NCBI GenBank assembly: GCA_041670885.1
Contig: JBAXYJ010000038.1
Span: forward strand, 1-16,352
DNA: 16,352 nt
Source: JAJBWD01 sp041670885
Lineage (GTDB): Bacteria > Bacillota > Clostridia > Clostridiales > Clostridiaceae
Direction of reading: 5' to 3'
In this document: positions 1 through 8,773 of the stretch, piece after piece
How positions within the stretch are numbered: the stretch's first letter is position 1
Layout: each line of letters begins with the position of its first letter
Notes under the pieces: model-generated
Database searches by the model: none
What the model was told of the DNA's origin: nothing
The model's input: the letters and a program-made list of their open reading frames with translations, nothing else
Made by a program: the position numbers and the translations under genes

Positions 1-1
1 C

Positions 2-55
2 CACTTGAGTAGTATTAGTAATGATATGAAAAAGAACACTATGAATAAGGAATGA
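2..55 (+). CDS. Possible 3' end of an upstream gene (partial, 17 codons)
   Basis: One plus-strand frame is open from the window edge to a TGA at 53-55 and reads as a hydrophilic tail ending in KKNTMNKE. The other two plus frames stop within the first 12 bases. The composition would suit a C-terminal tail, but 17 codons in AT-rich DNA can easily be open by chance. No product can be named. The remaining bases to 133 hold no promoter I would defend; there is a short AT-rich inverted repeat (AACTT...AAGTT, 98-112). Confidence 0.2.
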   Translation, partial: HLSSISNDMKKNTMNKE

Positions 56-133
56 AACATAAAAGCATATGGATTATTATGTAATGTAGTAATTTATAAC
101 TTTTTATAAGTTTTCAGTAACGGGAGTGGATTT

Positions 134-3100
134 ATGGAATATATTATTGCGGCAGCATTAGGTTTGATTATTTATTATAAATTTAGAAATAATAAATGGG
201 ATAGAGTAATAGAAGATAAAAATTTAAGCAGAGAAGAGATAATTTCATATGCAGAAAAAATTTCAAAAAAATATGAAGAAGTAAAAAATGGCAGAAGAAC
301 TGCAGAGCTTATATATTATATAGAAAAAAGTTTCAAAAGTATTTTTCATGACTACACAATATTAGATAACCTGTCCAGAAGTAAAAAGCAAATTGTTCCC
401 CCGGCAGAATGGCTTTTAGATAATTTATATATGATAGAAAAAGAGTATAGGGGGATAATATCTGCAGTTTCCAGATCCTATTTTAAAAATCTGCCTGTTT
501 TACTAAACAATAAGCCCAGGATATATCAAATAGTTGAGGATTATATATCTAATAAAGATTCTGATTTTGATACGGAAACTTTTATTTCATTTATTGCAAA
601 ATTTCAGGAAAATATACCTCTTAATATAGCGGAGCTTTGGGCACTTCCGGTAATGATTAAGATGGCTCTTATTGATAAAATAAGCAGGGTATCAGATAAG
701 CTGATTTACATACAAAATGAAAGGCTTAAAGGAGAAGAGGAAGGGGAAAAGGTCCTGATAAAATTATCCGAGGATAGATATGAAATAGATTTAGATAAGA
801 TCCCTGAGGGGAATTATTCAAAATATTATATCATTTCTTTTGAAAAAGTTTTAAGAGATTATGGAGCAGAGGGAACAGAAAATTATTATAAATTATTAAA
901 AAAAATTTCTATAAGCGAAGATGATTTAAACAAAATTATAAATGAAGAAGGCAAAGAAGAAGCAGTACTTAAGGTCAATATCGGCAGCCTTATCAATTCA
1001 CTTAGAATTGCTGAAGGGATAGACATTAAGGATATATTTAATTCTTTATCAGTTGTTGACGGCATCTTAAATCATGATCCTATTCTGCTGTATCAGAAGC
1101 TGGATTTTGAAAGCAAAGAGCACTACAGGTCATCCATAGAATATATATCCAGAAAATATAAAATACCTGAAAAAAATATAGCAGATGAAGCTGTGCTATT
1201 ATCTTCAAAGGGAGATGAAGATTATAAAAGGCATGTAGGATATTATCTGGACGATGATGGAAAAGAACAACTTTTATTAAGTCTAAACATAAAAAAAATG
1301 AAAGTAAATCAAAATAAAAAGGTTGATATTTATATATTTTTAAATGCTGTATTTACCTTAGTTCTGTCTTTCATTGTTATTTATTTACTGGCAGTAAAGG
1401 ATGCAGATTTTAAATTAAGCAAATATGTTACTGCTTATTTGCTGTCTATAATTCCATTTTCTGAAATAGTTAATTCCATTATAAACTGGAGTATAAACAG
1501 TGTTGCTGTGCCATCCTTTATTCCAAAGACTGAAATCAAAGGTGATATCCCGGAGGAGTTTAGAACTATAGTTGCCATTCCTGCAATTATAAAGAATAAA
1601 AAGAGAGGAAAAGAACTTATTGACTCTCTTGAGATATATTACCTGGCAAATGAATGTAAAAATCTATATTTTGTCTTATTAGCAGATTATAAGGATAGTA
1701 AGAATCAGCAGGAGGAAGAGGACTGGGAAATTACAAATGAATGTATAGAATATATAAATGAGTTAAATAGAAAATATAAAAAAGATACTGATATATTCTA
1801 TTACCTCAGCCGGTACAGACAATATAACCCCAAGGAAGATAAATGGTTAGGCTGGGAAAGAAAACGGGGAAAGCTGGTTGAATTTAACCATTTGCTGAGA
1901 GGAGATAAAAGTACCAGCTATAATGTATTAAGCTCTGATATTTCAGAATTGACTAAAGCAAAATATGTGATAACCCTGGATGCAGATACTTTCTTGCCTA
2001 AGGAGGCAGTTAGAAAGCTGGTTGGTGCTATGATAAATCCGCTTAACAGGCCAGTAATTGACTATGAAAACAAAAAAGTATTAAGGGGCTATTCTCTTAT
2101 GCAGCCCAGAATTACTGTAAGCACCAGATCAGCGAATATGACTCCATACTCAAAAATATTTTCCGGTGAAACAGGATTTGATATATACACAACAGCTATT
2201 TCAGATGTTTATATGGATGCTTTTAAAGAAGGTATTTATACCGGTAAGGGAATTTATGATATAGATGCCTTCAATTTTATCACTGATGGAGAGATAAAAG
2301 AAAATACAGTATTAAGCCATGATTTGCTTGAGGGAAGTCTGGTAAGAACAGCACTGGTGACTGATGTAAATCTTGTTGACGGATATCCGGCATCTTATAA
2401 TTCAGGTTCTAAGAGGCTTCACAGATGGGTCAGAGGTGATTGGCAGCTAATAAAATATCTAAATAGCAATAAATTAAACAGATTATCAAAATGGAAAATA
2501 ATTGACAATTTAAGAATAAGCTTATTGTATCCTTCTATTGTTACTCTTCTTCTTATATCAATTATGTTTTTTCAGTATAAAGAAATATATTTAGCCATAG
2601 CTTTTGTATCATTTTTGTTCCCCATAATATTTGATGTTTCGGAAACTGTTGTAACTCCAATTAAAGGAATCGGACTTTCTGGTGATGTATCAAAGTTTAA
2701 GTACGTGGCTGAACAGTTCTTTCTGATATTTTCCTTTATTCCATTTCAGGGTTATCTGATGCTGGATGCTATAATAAGAACTATATACAGAGTTTTTATA
2801 AGTAAAAAAAAGCTTTTGGAATGGCAGACTGCAGAAGATATGGAAAAAGCAATGGGAAAAGATATGAAGGATTTTATATATCTTATGTGGCCGGGAACGG
2901 TATATTCAATTATTATACTGATTGTCTCTTATTATGAATCCGGCAGAATAGGAATTATTATGCTGCTGCCATGTTTATTATGGATTATAAGCCCTTATAC
3001 AGCTTATTTCATAAGCATGGAAAATAAAGAAAATACTATATTGCTAAACGATACTCAGATAAATGATTTAAGAAAGCTTACAAGAAAAATATTTGCATAT

Positions 3101-6100
3101 TTTCAGGATTTTGTAAATGAAAACACAAAATATATAGCACCGGATAATTTTCAGGAGGAGCCAAACAAAAATATAGCTCTTCGAACATCACCAACAAATA
3201 TTGGCATGACAATTATTTCAAATATTGCAGCCTATGACATGGGATATATTGGCATTATCGATTTAATTGATAGGCTGGATAGTACAATAAGTACCATGAA
3301 AAATCTTACTATGTATAATGGTCATTTTTATAACTGGTATGATTTAAATAACTTGAAGCCTTTAAGTCCATGTTATATATCCACCGTGGACAGTGGTAAT
3401 TTAGCCGGTTATCTGATGACTTCATCAAAAGCGCTTTCAGATATTAAAAATGGAAGCTTCTTCAATCAAAATATTTTAATTGGAATTAATGATACCATAT
3501 CACTTGCCAATGATGAAACCGAAATAGAAATTTTTCCTAAATACTGCTGCGATACTGATATAAACAAGTTTTATAATTTTTTAACTAAAATAAACAGTAT
3601 TTTAGTTGAAAAAAGTGTAGAAAGTTATTGGAGTGAAAAACTTAAATCTGATATAAATAAATATATAGATGAAATAAATTATATAAAGATTAATGGCAAT
3701 AAAGTAAATAAAAGCGAAGAGATAGTAAAATCTATTGATAATATAATATGTTATTTTGACAAACTGGTAGAGGATATGGACTTTACAATCATGTACAATC
3801 AAAACAAAGAGCTGTTTTCCATAGGATATAATGTTGACAGAATGACAATGGATAATTGCTATTATGACCTTTTAGCCTCAGAAGCAAGGCAGGCCAGTTT
3901 TATAGCAATAGCAAAAGGAGAGATAGAAGTAAAACATTGGTTTAAGCTAGGCCGCGCAGCAGCAATAATGGGAAAGGGTAAAAAAGGTTTAGTATCCTGG
4001 AGCGGCACTATGTTTGAATATTTTATGCCGCAGCTTATAATGAAAAATTACAAAGACTCACTGCTTGATTTAACATATAATTCGGTAATAAATGGTCAGA
4101 AGGAGTATTGCAGCAGAAAAAAAGTCCCCTGGGGTATATCAGAATCTGCATTTTATGATTTTGACATTAACATGATATATCAGTATAAAGCATTTGGTGT
4201 ACCTGGAATCGGACTTAAAAGAGGACTTTCAAATGAACTTGTTATATCTCCTTATTCCTCAATATTAGCTCTGATGACTGATAAAAGAGGCGCATATAAT
4301 AACCTTAAAAAGCTTAAAGAATTAGGCACAAGCGGCAGATATGGCTTTTATGAAGCTATAGATTATACTCATAATATAGGCAGAAAAAACGAAAAGGGCA
4401 GAGTTGTCAAGTGCTTTATGGTTCATCATTTAGGAATGAGCCTGTTATCGCTGGATAATGTAATTAATAAAAATATATTGCAGAATAGATTTCACAGTAT
4501 ACCCAGAGTTAAATCTGTAGAACTGCTGCTGCAGGAAAAGGCTCCAAAGAAAATAGTATATAGGAGAAAATTCAGCTTTAAAAAAGAATACAGCAGCGGA
4601 TATAAAAATTCCAGCGTAGTGAGAAATTATGGAACTGCAAATACTAAAGACCCGGAAACATTGCTTCTTTCAAATGGAAGCTGTCATATGATGATAACAA
4701 ACAGCGGCAGCGGATGGAGCAAAAATGATAATATTTTCTTTTATAGATGGAGAAGAGACAAAGTCAAAAATGATTTGGGATATTTCTTCTATATAAGAAA
4801 TATTGAGGAAAATGAAATTTTTAGCAGCTATTATCAGCCGGTAAAAAAGGAAGGAGATAGGTATAATGTAAGTTTTTCGTTATCTTGTGCTGAATTCTCC
4901 AGATTGGATGGAAACATTAAAACAACAACAAAAATCACCCTGTCTGCTGAGGATGATGTAGAGCTTAGAAAGATAACAATAAATAATTTAGGTGAAGAAG
5001 ATATAGTAATTGAAATTACATCTTATATGGAAATAGCCTTGTCCTCATATAACAGCGATTTGAGTCACCCTGCTTTTTCAAACCTCTTTATCAGTACAGA
5101 ATATGATGCTGAAACAGAAAGTCTTATTGGAAGAAGAAGAAAAAGAGAACCAAAAAGCAGGGAAGAATTTTTACTTCAGTCAATAGTCTTATCAGGGGAG
5201 GCTTTTGGAGATATAACCTATGAAACCTCAAGAGAAAAATTTATTGGAAGAGGAAGAAATCTTAAAAACCCACAGGCTTTAGATAAAGATAAGAATTTAA
5301 GTAATACTTTAGGAGCAGTTATAGACCCGATATTTTCAATAAGACAAAGAATAAAAATAAAAAAGAATAAATCAGCAAGTATTGCTTTTATTACAGCTTA
5401 CTCAGCTAATTTAAATAAAGGGTTATCTCTTATTAAAAAATATAAGGATATGGGGATGGTTGACAGGACATTTTTACTTTCAAAAATCGAAAAAGAAATT
5501 GAATTGAAGTATAATTCAATAAAAGCAGCTCAGGCAAACCTTTATCAGCTTATGGCTTCAAAAATAATTTTCTTAAGCAGCAAAACAGAAGAATTGGATA
5601 ATTATATTATGAAAATTAAAGCTTATCAAACTGATTTTTGGAAGCATGGTATATCCGGAGATTTGCCTATCGTTACACTTATATTAAGAGATCAAAAAGG
5701 TATTTATTTACTGAAACAGGTATTAAAAGCTTTTTACTATCTAAATACTAAAGGGCTTGATTTCGATCTGGTAATAGAGGTAAAGGATAAAAGCAGCTAT
5801 GAGCATCCAATATGGAGATTAGCCTCAGATGAGGTAGCTAGGACCAGATGCCAGATAAAAATTAAAGGTAAAATTTTTGTGATTAAGGAAGACACTATAA
5901 CAGAAGAATTTAGAAATTTATTATATGGATCATCAAGACTTCTTCTGGATTCTGATAATGGAAGTCTGATGAACGGAATAAGAACAAAAGCTGACAAGAT
6001 AAAAAAAATTGATCTGGAAATTAAAGAAGTAAAATGTGAAAACTTCTATGAATTTGAAAAAGAAGAGCTGGAGTTCTTTAATGGTTACGGAGGATTTAAT

Positions 6101-8437
6101 AAAAAGGATGGCTCATATACAGTACTTTTAAATAATTACAGCAATACACCTAAGCCTTGGGTAAATATTATCTCAAATAAAAATTTTGGAACTATGATAT
6201 CCGAGCTGGGAGTCTCCTATTCCTTTAATAAAAACAGCAGAGAAAATAAGATATCATCCTGGAGTAATGATCCTGTTATAGATGGAGAAGGAGAACTGAT
6301 TTATTTCAAGGACGAAGATGGAGCACTGTCATCTATTACCGGAAAGCCAATAAGAGATCAGGGTGAATATATAGTGCAGCATGGTTTTGGCTATTCCGTA
6401 TTTAAACATTATTTTATGGATTTAATAGGTGAAATGATAGTATTTGTACCAATTGAAGGAAATCTAAAAATAAATTTAATAAAAATTAAGAATAACAGAG
6501 ATGAAGACAGAAAAATTTCACTGGCCTGCTATATTGATTTAGTCATGGGGGTTAATAAGGAAAATACAGCTCAGTATATTACAACTTATATAAATAAAGA
6601 TAAAGACTATATATATGCCAATAACCCTTATAACTACCCATTTAACAAAGAAATTGCTTATCTTAAATTATTGGCAGGAGAAAATTCATATACGGGGAAA
6701 AGAGAAGAATTTATTGGCAGAAATCAATCTCTTGATAATCCTGAGGGGTTAAGGAACATTTCCCTTTCAAATAAGGTTGGAGCAGGCTTTGATCCTTGTC
6801 TTTCGGCTCTCAGCAGCTTTGACTTAAAAAAAGGTGAAGAAAAATGGATAATAATCATTTTAGGCGAAGAAGATTCTCTGGACAAAATAGATAAAGTAAC
6901 AGAAAAATATAAAAATCCAGATGCTGCACTGGAAGAATTAGAAAAGACAAAAAGATACTGGAAGGGCATTACGGGAAGTCTAAAAGCAGAAACAGAGGAT
7001 GAAGATTTTAACCTTCTGATAAATGGTCCTCTTTTATATCAGACTCTTAGCTGCAGAATTTGGGGAAGAACCGGATTTTATCAATGCGGAGGAGCCTATG
7101 GCTTTAGGGATCAGCTTCAGGATGTTATGGCACTTCATTATATAAAACCTGATTTAGAAAGGGAACATATTCTTCTTTCTGCTTCAAGACAATACGAGGA
7201 GGGAGATGTTCAGCATTGGTGGCATCCATATGTAGAAAGCGGTATTAGAACCAGATTTTCCGATGATTTGCTATGGCTTCCCTATGTAGTATTAGATTAT
7301 ATCAATGTTACCGGAGATTACAGCATATTAAAAGAACAGGTAAGTTATCTTAAGGATGTCCCATTAAGAGAAGGAGAGGATGAAAGATACAATATATCAA
7401 CTGTTTCTGATATTAAAGAGCCTATACTTTCCCATATTATAAAAGCCATAGACAGAAGTTTGAAATATGGTTCTCACGGTTTGCCTCGTATGGGCAGCGG
7501 TGACTGGAATGACGGAATGAATACTATTGGTAATAAAGGAAAAGGAGAAAGTATCTGGCTGGGATTCTTCTTATGTAGGATATTAAAGGATATAATTCCA
7601 GTTTTAAAAAATGAAAATATGAATGAAAAGGCAGATTGCTATTTAAATAATTTAAATTTCATCAAGGAAAATATAGAAAAGAATGCTTATGATGGAAGCT
7701 GGTATAGAAGAGCCTATTTTGATGATGGAACACCTGTTGGGTCAATATCCAGCGGTGAATGCAAAATAGATTCTCTATCTCAGTCCTGGTCTGTTATTTC
7801 CGGTGTGGCAGATATGGATAGGGCCAGAACCTCTATGGATTCTTTGGAAAAGAACTTGTATCTAAAGGATAAGGGATTAATCCTTCTTCTGTCACCTCCA
7901 TTTAATAAATGGGAAAAGGAACCTGGATATATTAAGGGATATGTACCTGGAGTCAGAGAAAATGGAGGACAGTATACTCATGGTGCCATTTGGGCAGTAC
8001 TTGCAGAGATAATGCTAAACAGAGGTAATATGGCCTATGACATGTACAGTGATTTAAATCCTATAAATCACTCGAAGACAAAGCTTGAAAGTGATATATA
8101 TATGGTAGAACCATATATAATGACAGCAGATATTTATGCAACGGAACCTCATATAGGAAGAGGAGGCTGGAGCTTCTATACCGGAGCTGCGGGATGGATG
8201 TATAGAGTTGGGATAGAAGGAATCCTGGGACTTAAAATTCAGGGCAGAATAATGAAAATCCAGCCTTGTATCCCTGATAAATGGAAGGGCTACAAACTTG
8301 AATATATTACAGATAAATATAATTATAAAATAACTGTGGTCAGAGATAAAGATAAGGGTATATATATAGATGGGATAAAGGCTGAAGAAATAATGCTGGA
8401 AGAAAGGAAATCACATAATATACTAATAAAGATATGA
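134..8437 (+). CDS. Cyclic beta-1,2-glucan synthase (NdvB/ChvB/Cgs-like; GT84 - glycoamylase-like - GH94)
   Basis: Predicted inner-membrane enzyme that would polymerise UDP-glucose into beta-1,2-glucan, cyclise it and trim it by phosphorolysis. Residues 1-16 form a membrane anchor, followed by a long soluble N-terminal region. Hydrophobic helices lie at about 399-421 and 431-455. The glycosyltransferase core shows TLDADTFLP (D616, D618), HDLLEG (729-734) and HRWVRGDWQ (763-771), followed by helices at about 795-836, 860-888 and 914-962. The middle glycoamylase-like domain (about 1015-1440; this domain class in such synthases is the cyclising one, family GH189 as I recall) shows TSPTNIGM (1018), STVDSGN (1083), WSGTMFEYF (1289), VPWGISES (1331) and MVHHLGMSL (1429). 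Two beta-sandwich modules follow (from about 1495 and 1981). The GH94 (alpha/alpha)6 domain shows GFRDQLQD (2323), QHWWHP (2360) and GSGDWNDG (D2457/D2460 region, which holds the family's catalytic acid). At 2767 residues it is close to the roughly 2800-2900 of proteobacterial homologues, so it looks intact. The ATG is preceded by GGGAGTGG (122-129). Product linkage and cyclisation are inferred from family. Confidence 0.9.
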   Translation: MEYIIAAALGLIIYYKFRNNKWDRVIEDKNLSREEIISYAEKISKKYEEVKNGRRTAELIYYIEKSFKSIFHDYTILDNLSRSKKQIVPPAEWLLDNLYMIEKEYRGIISAVSRSYFKNLPVLLNNKPRIYQIVEDYISNKDSDFDTETFISFIAKFQENIPLNIAELWALPVMIKMALIDKISRVSDKLIYIQNERLKGEEEGEKVLIKLSEDRYEIDLDKIPEGNYSKYYIISFEKVLRDYGAEGTENYYKLLKKISISEDDLNKIINEEGKEEAVLKVNIGSLINSLRIAEGIDIKDIFNSLSVVDGILNHDPILLYQKLDFESKEHYRSSIEYISRKYKIPEKNIADEAVLLSSKGDEDYKRHVGYYLDDDGKEQLLLSLNIKKMKVNQNKKVDIYIFLNAVFTLVLSFIVIYLLAVKDADFKLSKYVTAYLLSIIPFSEIVNSIINWSINSVAVPSFIPKTEIKGDIPEEFRTIVAIPAIIKNKKRGKELIDSLEIYYLANECKNLYFVLLADYKDSKNQQEEEDWEITNECIEYINELNRKYKKDTDIFYYLSRYRQYNPKEDKWLGWERKRGKLVEFNHLLRGDKSTSYNVLSSDISELTKAKYVITLDADTFLPKEAVRKLVGAMINPLNRPVIDYENKKVLRGYSLMQPRITVSTRSANMTPYSKIFSGETGFDIYTTAISDVYMDAFKEGIYTGKGIYDIDAFNFITDGEIKENTVLSHDLLEGSLVRTALVTDVNLVDGYPASYNSGSKRLHRWVRGDWQLIKYLNSNKLNRLSKWKIIDNLRISLLYPSIVTLLLISIMFFQYKEIYLAIAFVSFLFPIIFDVSETVVTPIKGIGLSGDVSKFKYVAEQFFLIFSFIPFQGYLMLDAIIRTIYRVFISKKKLLEWQTAEDMEKAMGKDMKDFIYLMWPGTVYSIIILIVSYYESGRIGIIMLLPCLLWIISPYTAYFISMENKENTILLNDTQINDLRKLTRKIFAYFQDFVNENTKYIAPDNFQEEPNKNIALRTSPTNIGMTIISNIAAYDMGYIGIIDLIDRLDSTISTMKNLTMYNGHFYNWYDLNNLKPLSPCYISTVDSGNLAGYLMTSSKALSDIKNGSFFNQNILIGINDTISLANDETEIEIFPKYCCDTDINKFYNFLTKINSILVEKSVESYWSEKLKSDINKYIDEINYIKINGNKVNKSEEIVKSIDNIICYFDKLVEDMDFTIMYNQNKELFSIGYNVDRMTMDNCYYDLLASEARQASFIAIAKGEIEVKHWFKLGRAAAIMGKGKKGLVSWSGTMFEYFMPQLIMKNYKDSLLDLTYNSVINGQKEYCSRKKVPWGISESAFYDFDINMIYQYKAFGVPGIGLKRGLSNELVISPYSSILALMTDKRGAYNNLKKLKELGTSGRYGFYEAIDYTHNIGRKNEKGRVVKCFMVHHLGMSLLSLDNVINKNILQNRFHSIPRVKSVELLLQEKAPKKIVYRRKFSFKKEYSSGYKNSSVVRNYGTANTKDPETLLLSNGSCHMMITNSGSGWSKNDNIFFYRWRRDKVKNDLGYFFYIRNIEENEIFSSYYQPVKKEGDRYNVSFSLSCAEFSRLDGNIKTTTKITLSAEDDVELRKITINNLGEEDIVIEITSYMEIALSSYNSDLSHPAFSNLFISTEYDAETESLIGRRRKREPKSREEFLLQSIVLSGEAFGDITYETSREKFIGRGRNLKNPQALDKDKNLSNTLGAVIDPIFSIRQRIKIKKNKSASIAFITAYSANLNKGLSLIKKYKDMGMVDRTFLLSKIEKEIELKYNSIKAAQANLYQLMASKIIFLSSKTEELDNYIMKIKAYQTDFWKHGISGDLPIVTLILRDQKGIYLLKQVLKAFYYLNTKGLDFDLVIEVKDKSSYEHPIWRLASDEVARTRCQIKIKGKIFVIKEDTITEEFRNLLYGSSRLLLDSDNGSLMNGIRTKADKIKKIDLEIKEVKCENFYEFEKEELEFFNGYGGFNKKDGSYTVLLNNYSNTPKPWVNIISNKNFGTMISELGVSYSFNKNSRENKISSWSNDPVIDGEGELIYFKDEDGALSSITGKPIRDQGEYIVQHGFGYSVFKHYFMDLIGEMIVFVPIEGNLKINLIKIKNNRDEDRKISLACYIDLVMGVNKENTAQYITTYINKDKDYIYANNPYNYPFNKEIAYLKLLAGENSYTGKREEFIGRNQSLDNPEGLRNISLSNKVGAGFDPCLSALSSFDLKKGEEKWIIIILGEEDSLDKIDKVTEKYKNPDAALEELEKTKRYWKGITGSLKAETEDEDFNLLINGPLLYQTLSCRIWGRTGFYQCGGAYGFRDQLQDVMALHYIKPDLEREHILLSASRQYEEGDVQHWWHPYVESGIRTRFSDDLLWLPYVVLDYINVTGDYSILKEQVSYLKDVPLREGEDERYNISTVSDIKEPILSHIIKAIDRSLKYGSHGLPRMGSGDWNDGMNTIGNKGKGESIWLGFFLCRILKDIIPVLKNENMNEKADCYLNNLNFIKENIEKNAYDGSWYRRAYFDDGTPVGSISSGECKIDSLSQSWSVISGVADMDRARTSMDSLEKNLYLKDKGLILLLSPPFNKWEKEPGYIKGYVPGVRENGGQYTHGAIWAVLAEIMLNRGNMAYDMYSDLNPINHSKTKLESDIYMVEPYIMTADIYATEPHIGRGGWSFYTGAAGWMYRVGIEGILGLKIQGRIMKIQPCIPDKWKGYKLEYITDKYNYKITVVRDKDKGIYIDGIKAEEIMLEERKSHNILIKI

Positions 8438-8449
8438 GGCAATGTAATA

Positions 8450-8478
8450 TTGACAAATCAAAGTTTAAATTATATAAT
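8450..8478 (+). promoter_or_regulatory. Promoter of the T-box/trpS unit
   Basis: TTGACA at 8450-8455 and TATAAT at 8473-8478 are separated by exactly 17 bases, a perfect vegetative (sigma-A type) promoter. Transcription should begin near 8485, just before the T-box leader. The -35 box starts only 12 bases after the glucan synthase stop codon. Confidence 0.85.
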
Positions 8479-8484
8479 TTAGTA

Positions 8485-8756
8485 AAATCCGTTGAAGAGA
8501 AGCAAGTAATCTTAAAAACAAACTTAAAGAGAGCTGCAGATGGTGTAATGCGGCAGTCATGCTTAAGGTGAATGGGTCTTGGAGGAGCCTTGATGAAAGA
8601 AGTAGTTAAGGACGCACGTCATACGTTACAATGACTTGATATGCAGTTGGAAAATTTTATGATTTTCTGTAGTATCTAAAAAGATGAAAGGCTATCCTTT
8701 TAATTTAGGTGGTACCGCGATATTTCGCCCTATAGTTTTAATACTATAGGGTTTTT
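8485..8756 (+). ncRNA. T-box riboswitch leader, tryptophan specific, upstream of trpS
   Basis: The leader contains the conserved T-box core AGGTGGTACCGCG at 8707-8719. In Stem I, CTTAA (8523-8527) pairs with TTAAG (8563-8567); a GAGAG motif and the apical AGATGGTGTAATGC segment lie between. On the 3' side, GTGAA is followed by TGG at 8573-8575, the likely specifier codon, which matches tRNA-Trp and agrees with the downstream gene. GAAAAT (8650-8655)/ATTTTC (8662-8667) can form Stem III. The antiterminator is TAGG (8706-8709)/CCTA (8729-8732) with the seven-base bulge TGGTACC, plus GCGA (8717-8720)/TCGC (8725-8728). It excludes the terminator at 8728-8751. Expected action: uncharged tRNA-Trp stabilises the antiterminator and allows trpS transcription. 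The leader start is inferred from the promoter. Confidence 0.93.
8728..8756 (+). terminator. T-box intrinsic terminator
   Basis: CCCTATAG (8728-8735) pairs with CTATAGGG (8744-8751) around an eight-base loop and is followed by TTTTT. Its 5' arm overlaps the 3' arm of the antiterminator, so the two structures exclude each other, as expected for T-box control. Confidence 0.92.
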
Positions 8757-8773
8757 ATTATTAGGAGGTAATT

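Noticed and set aside
3602..3802. Minus-strand 66-codon ORF inside the glucan synthase gene
   Set aside because: It is rich in I, Y and F because it mirrors AT-rich coding sequence, has no ribosome-binding site, and the plus frame is clearly coding.
5797..6969. Further minus-strand ORFs inside the glucan synthase gene (5797-5997, 6724-6969)
   Set aside because: Shadow frames opposite conserved synthase domains, without ribosome-binding sites or recognisable products.
8438..8773. Small ORF or leader peptide in the trpS leader
   Set aside because: The segment is fully explained by promoter, T-box structure and terminator; no ribosome-binding site with a start codon stands out before the trpS one.
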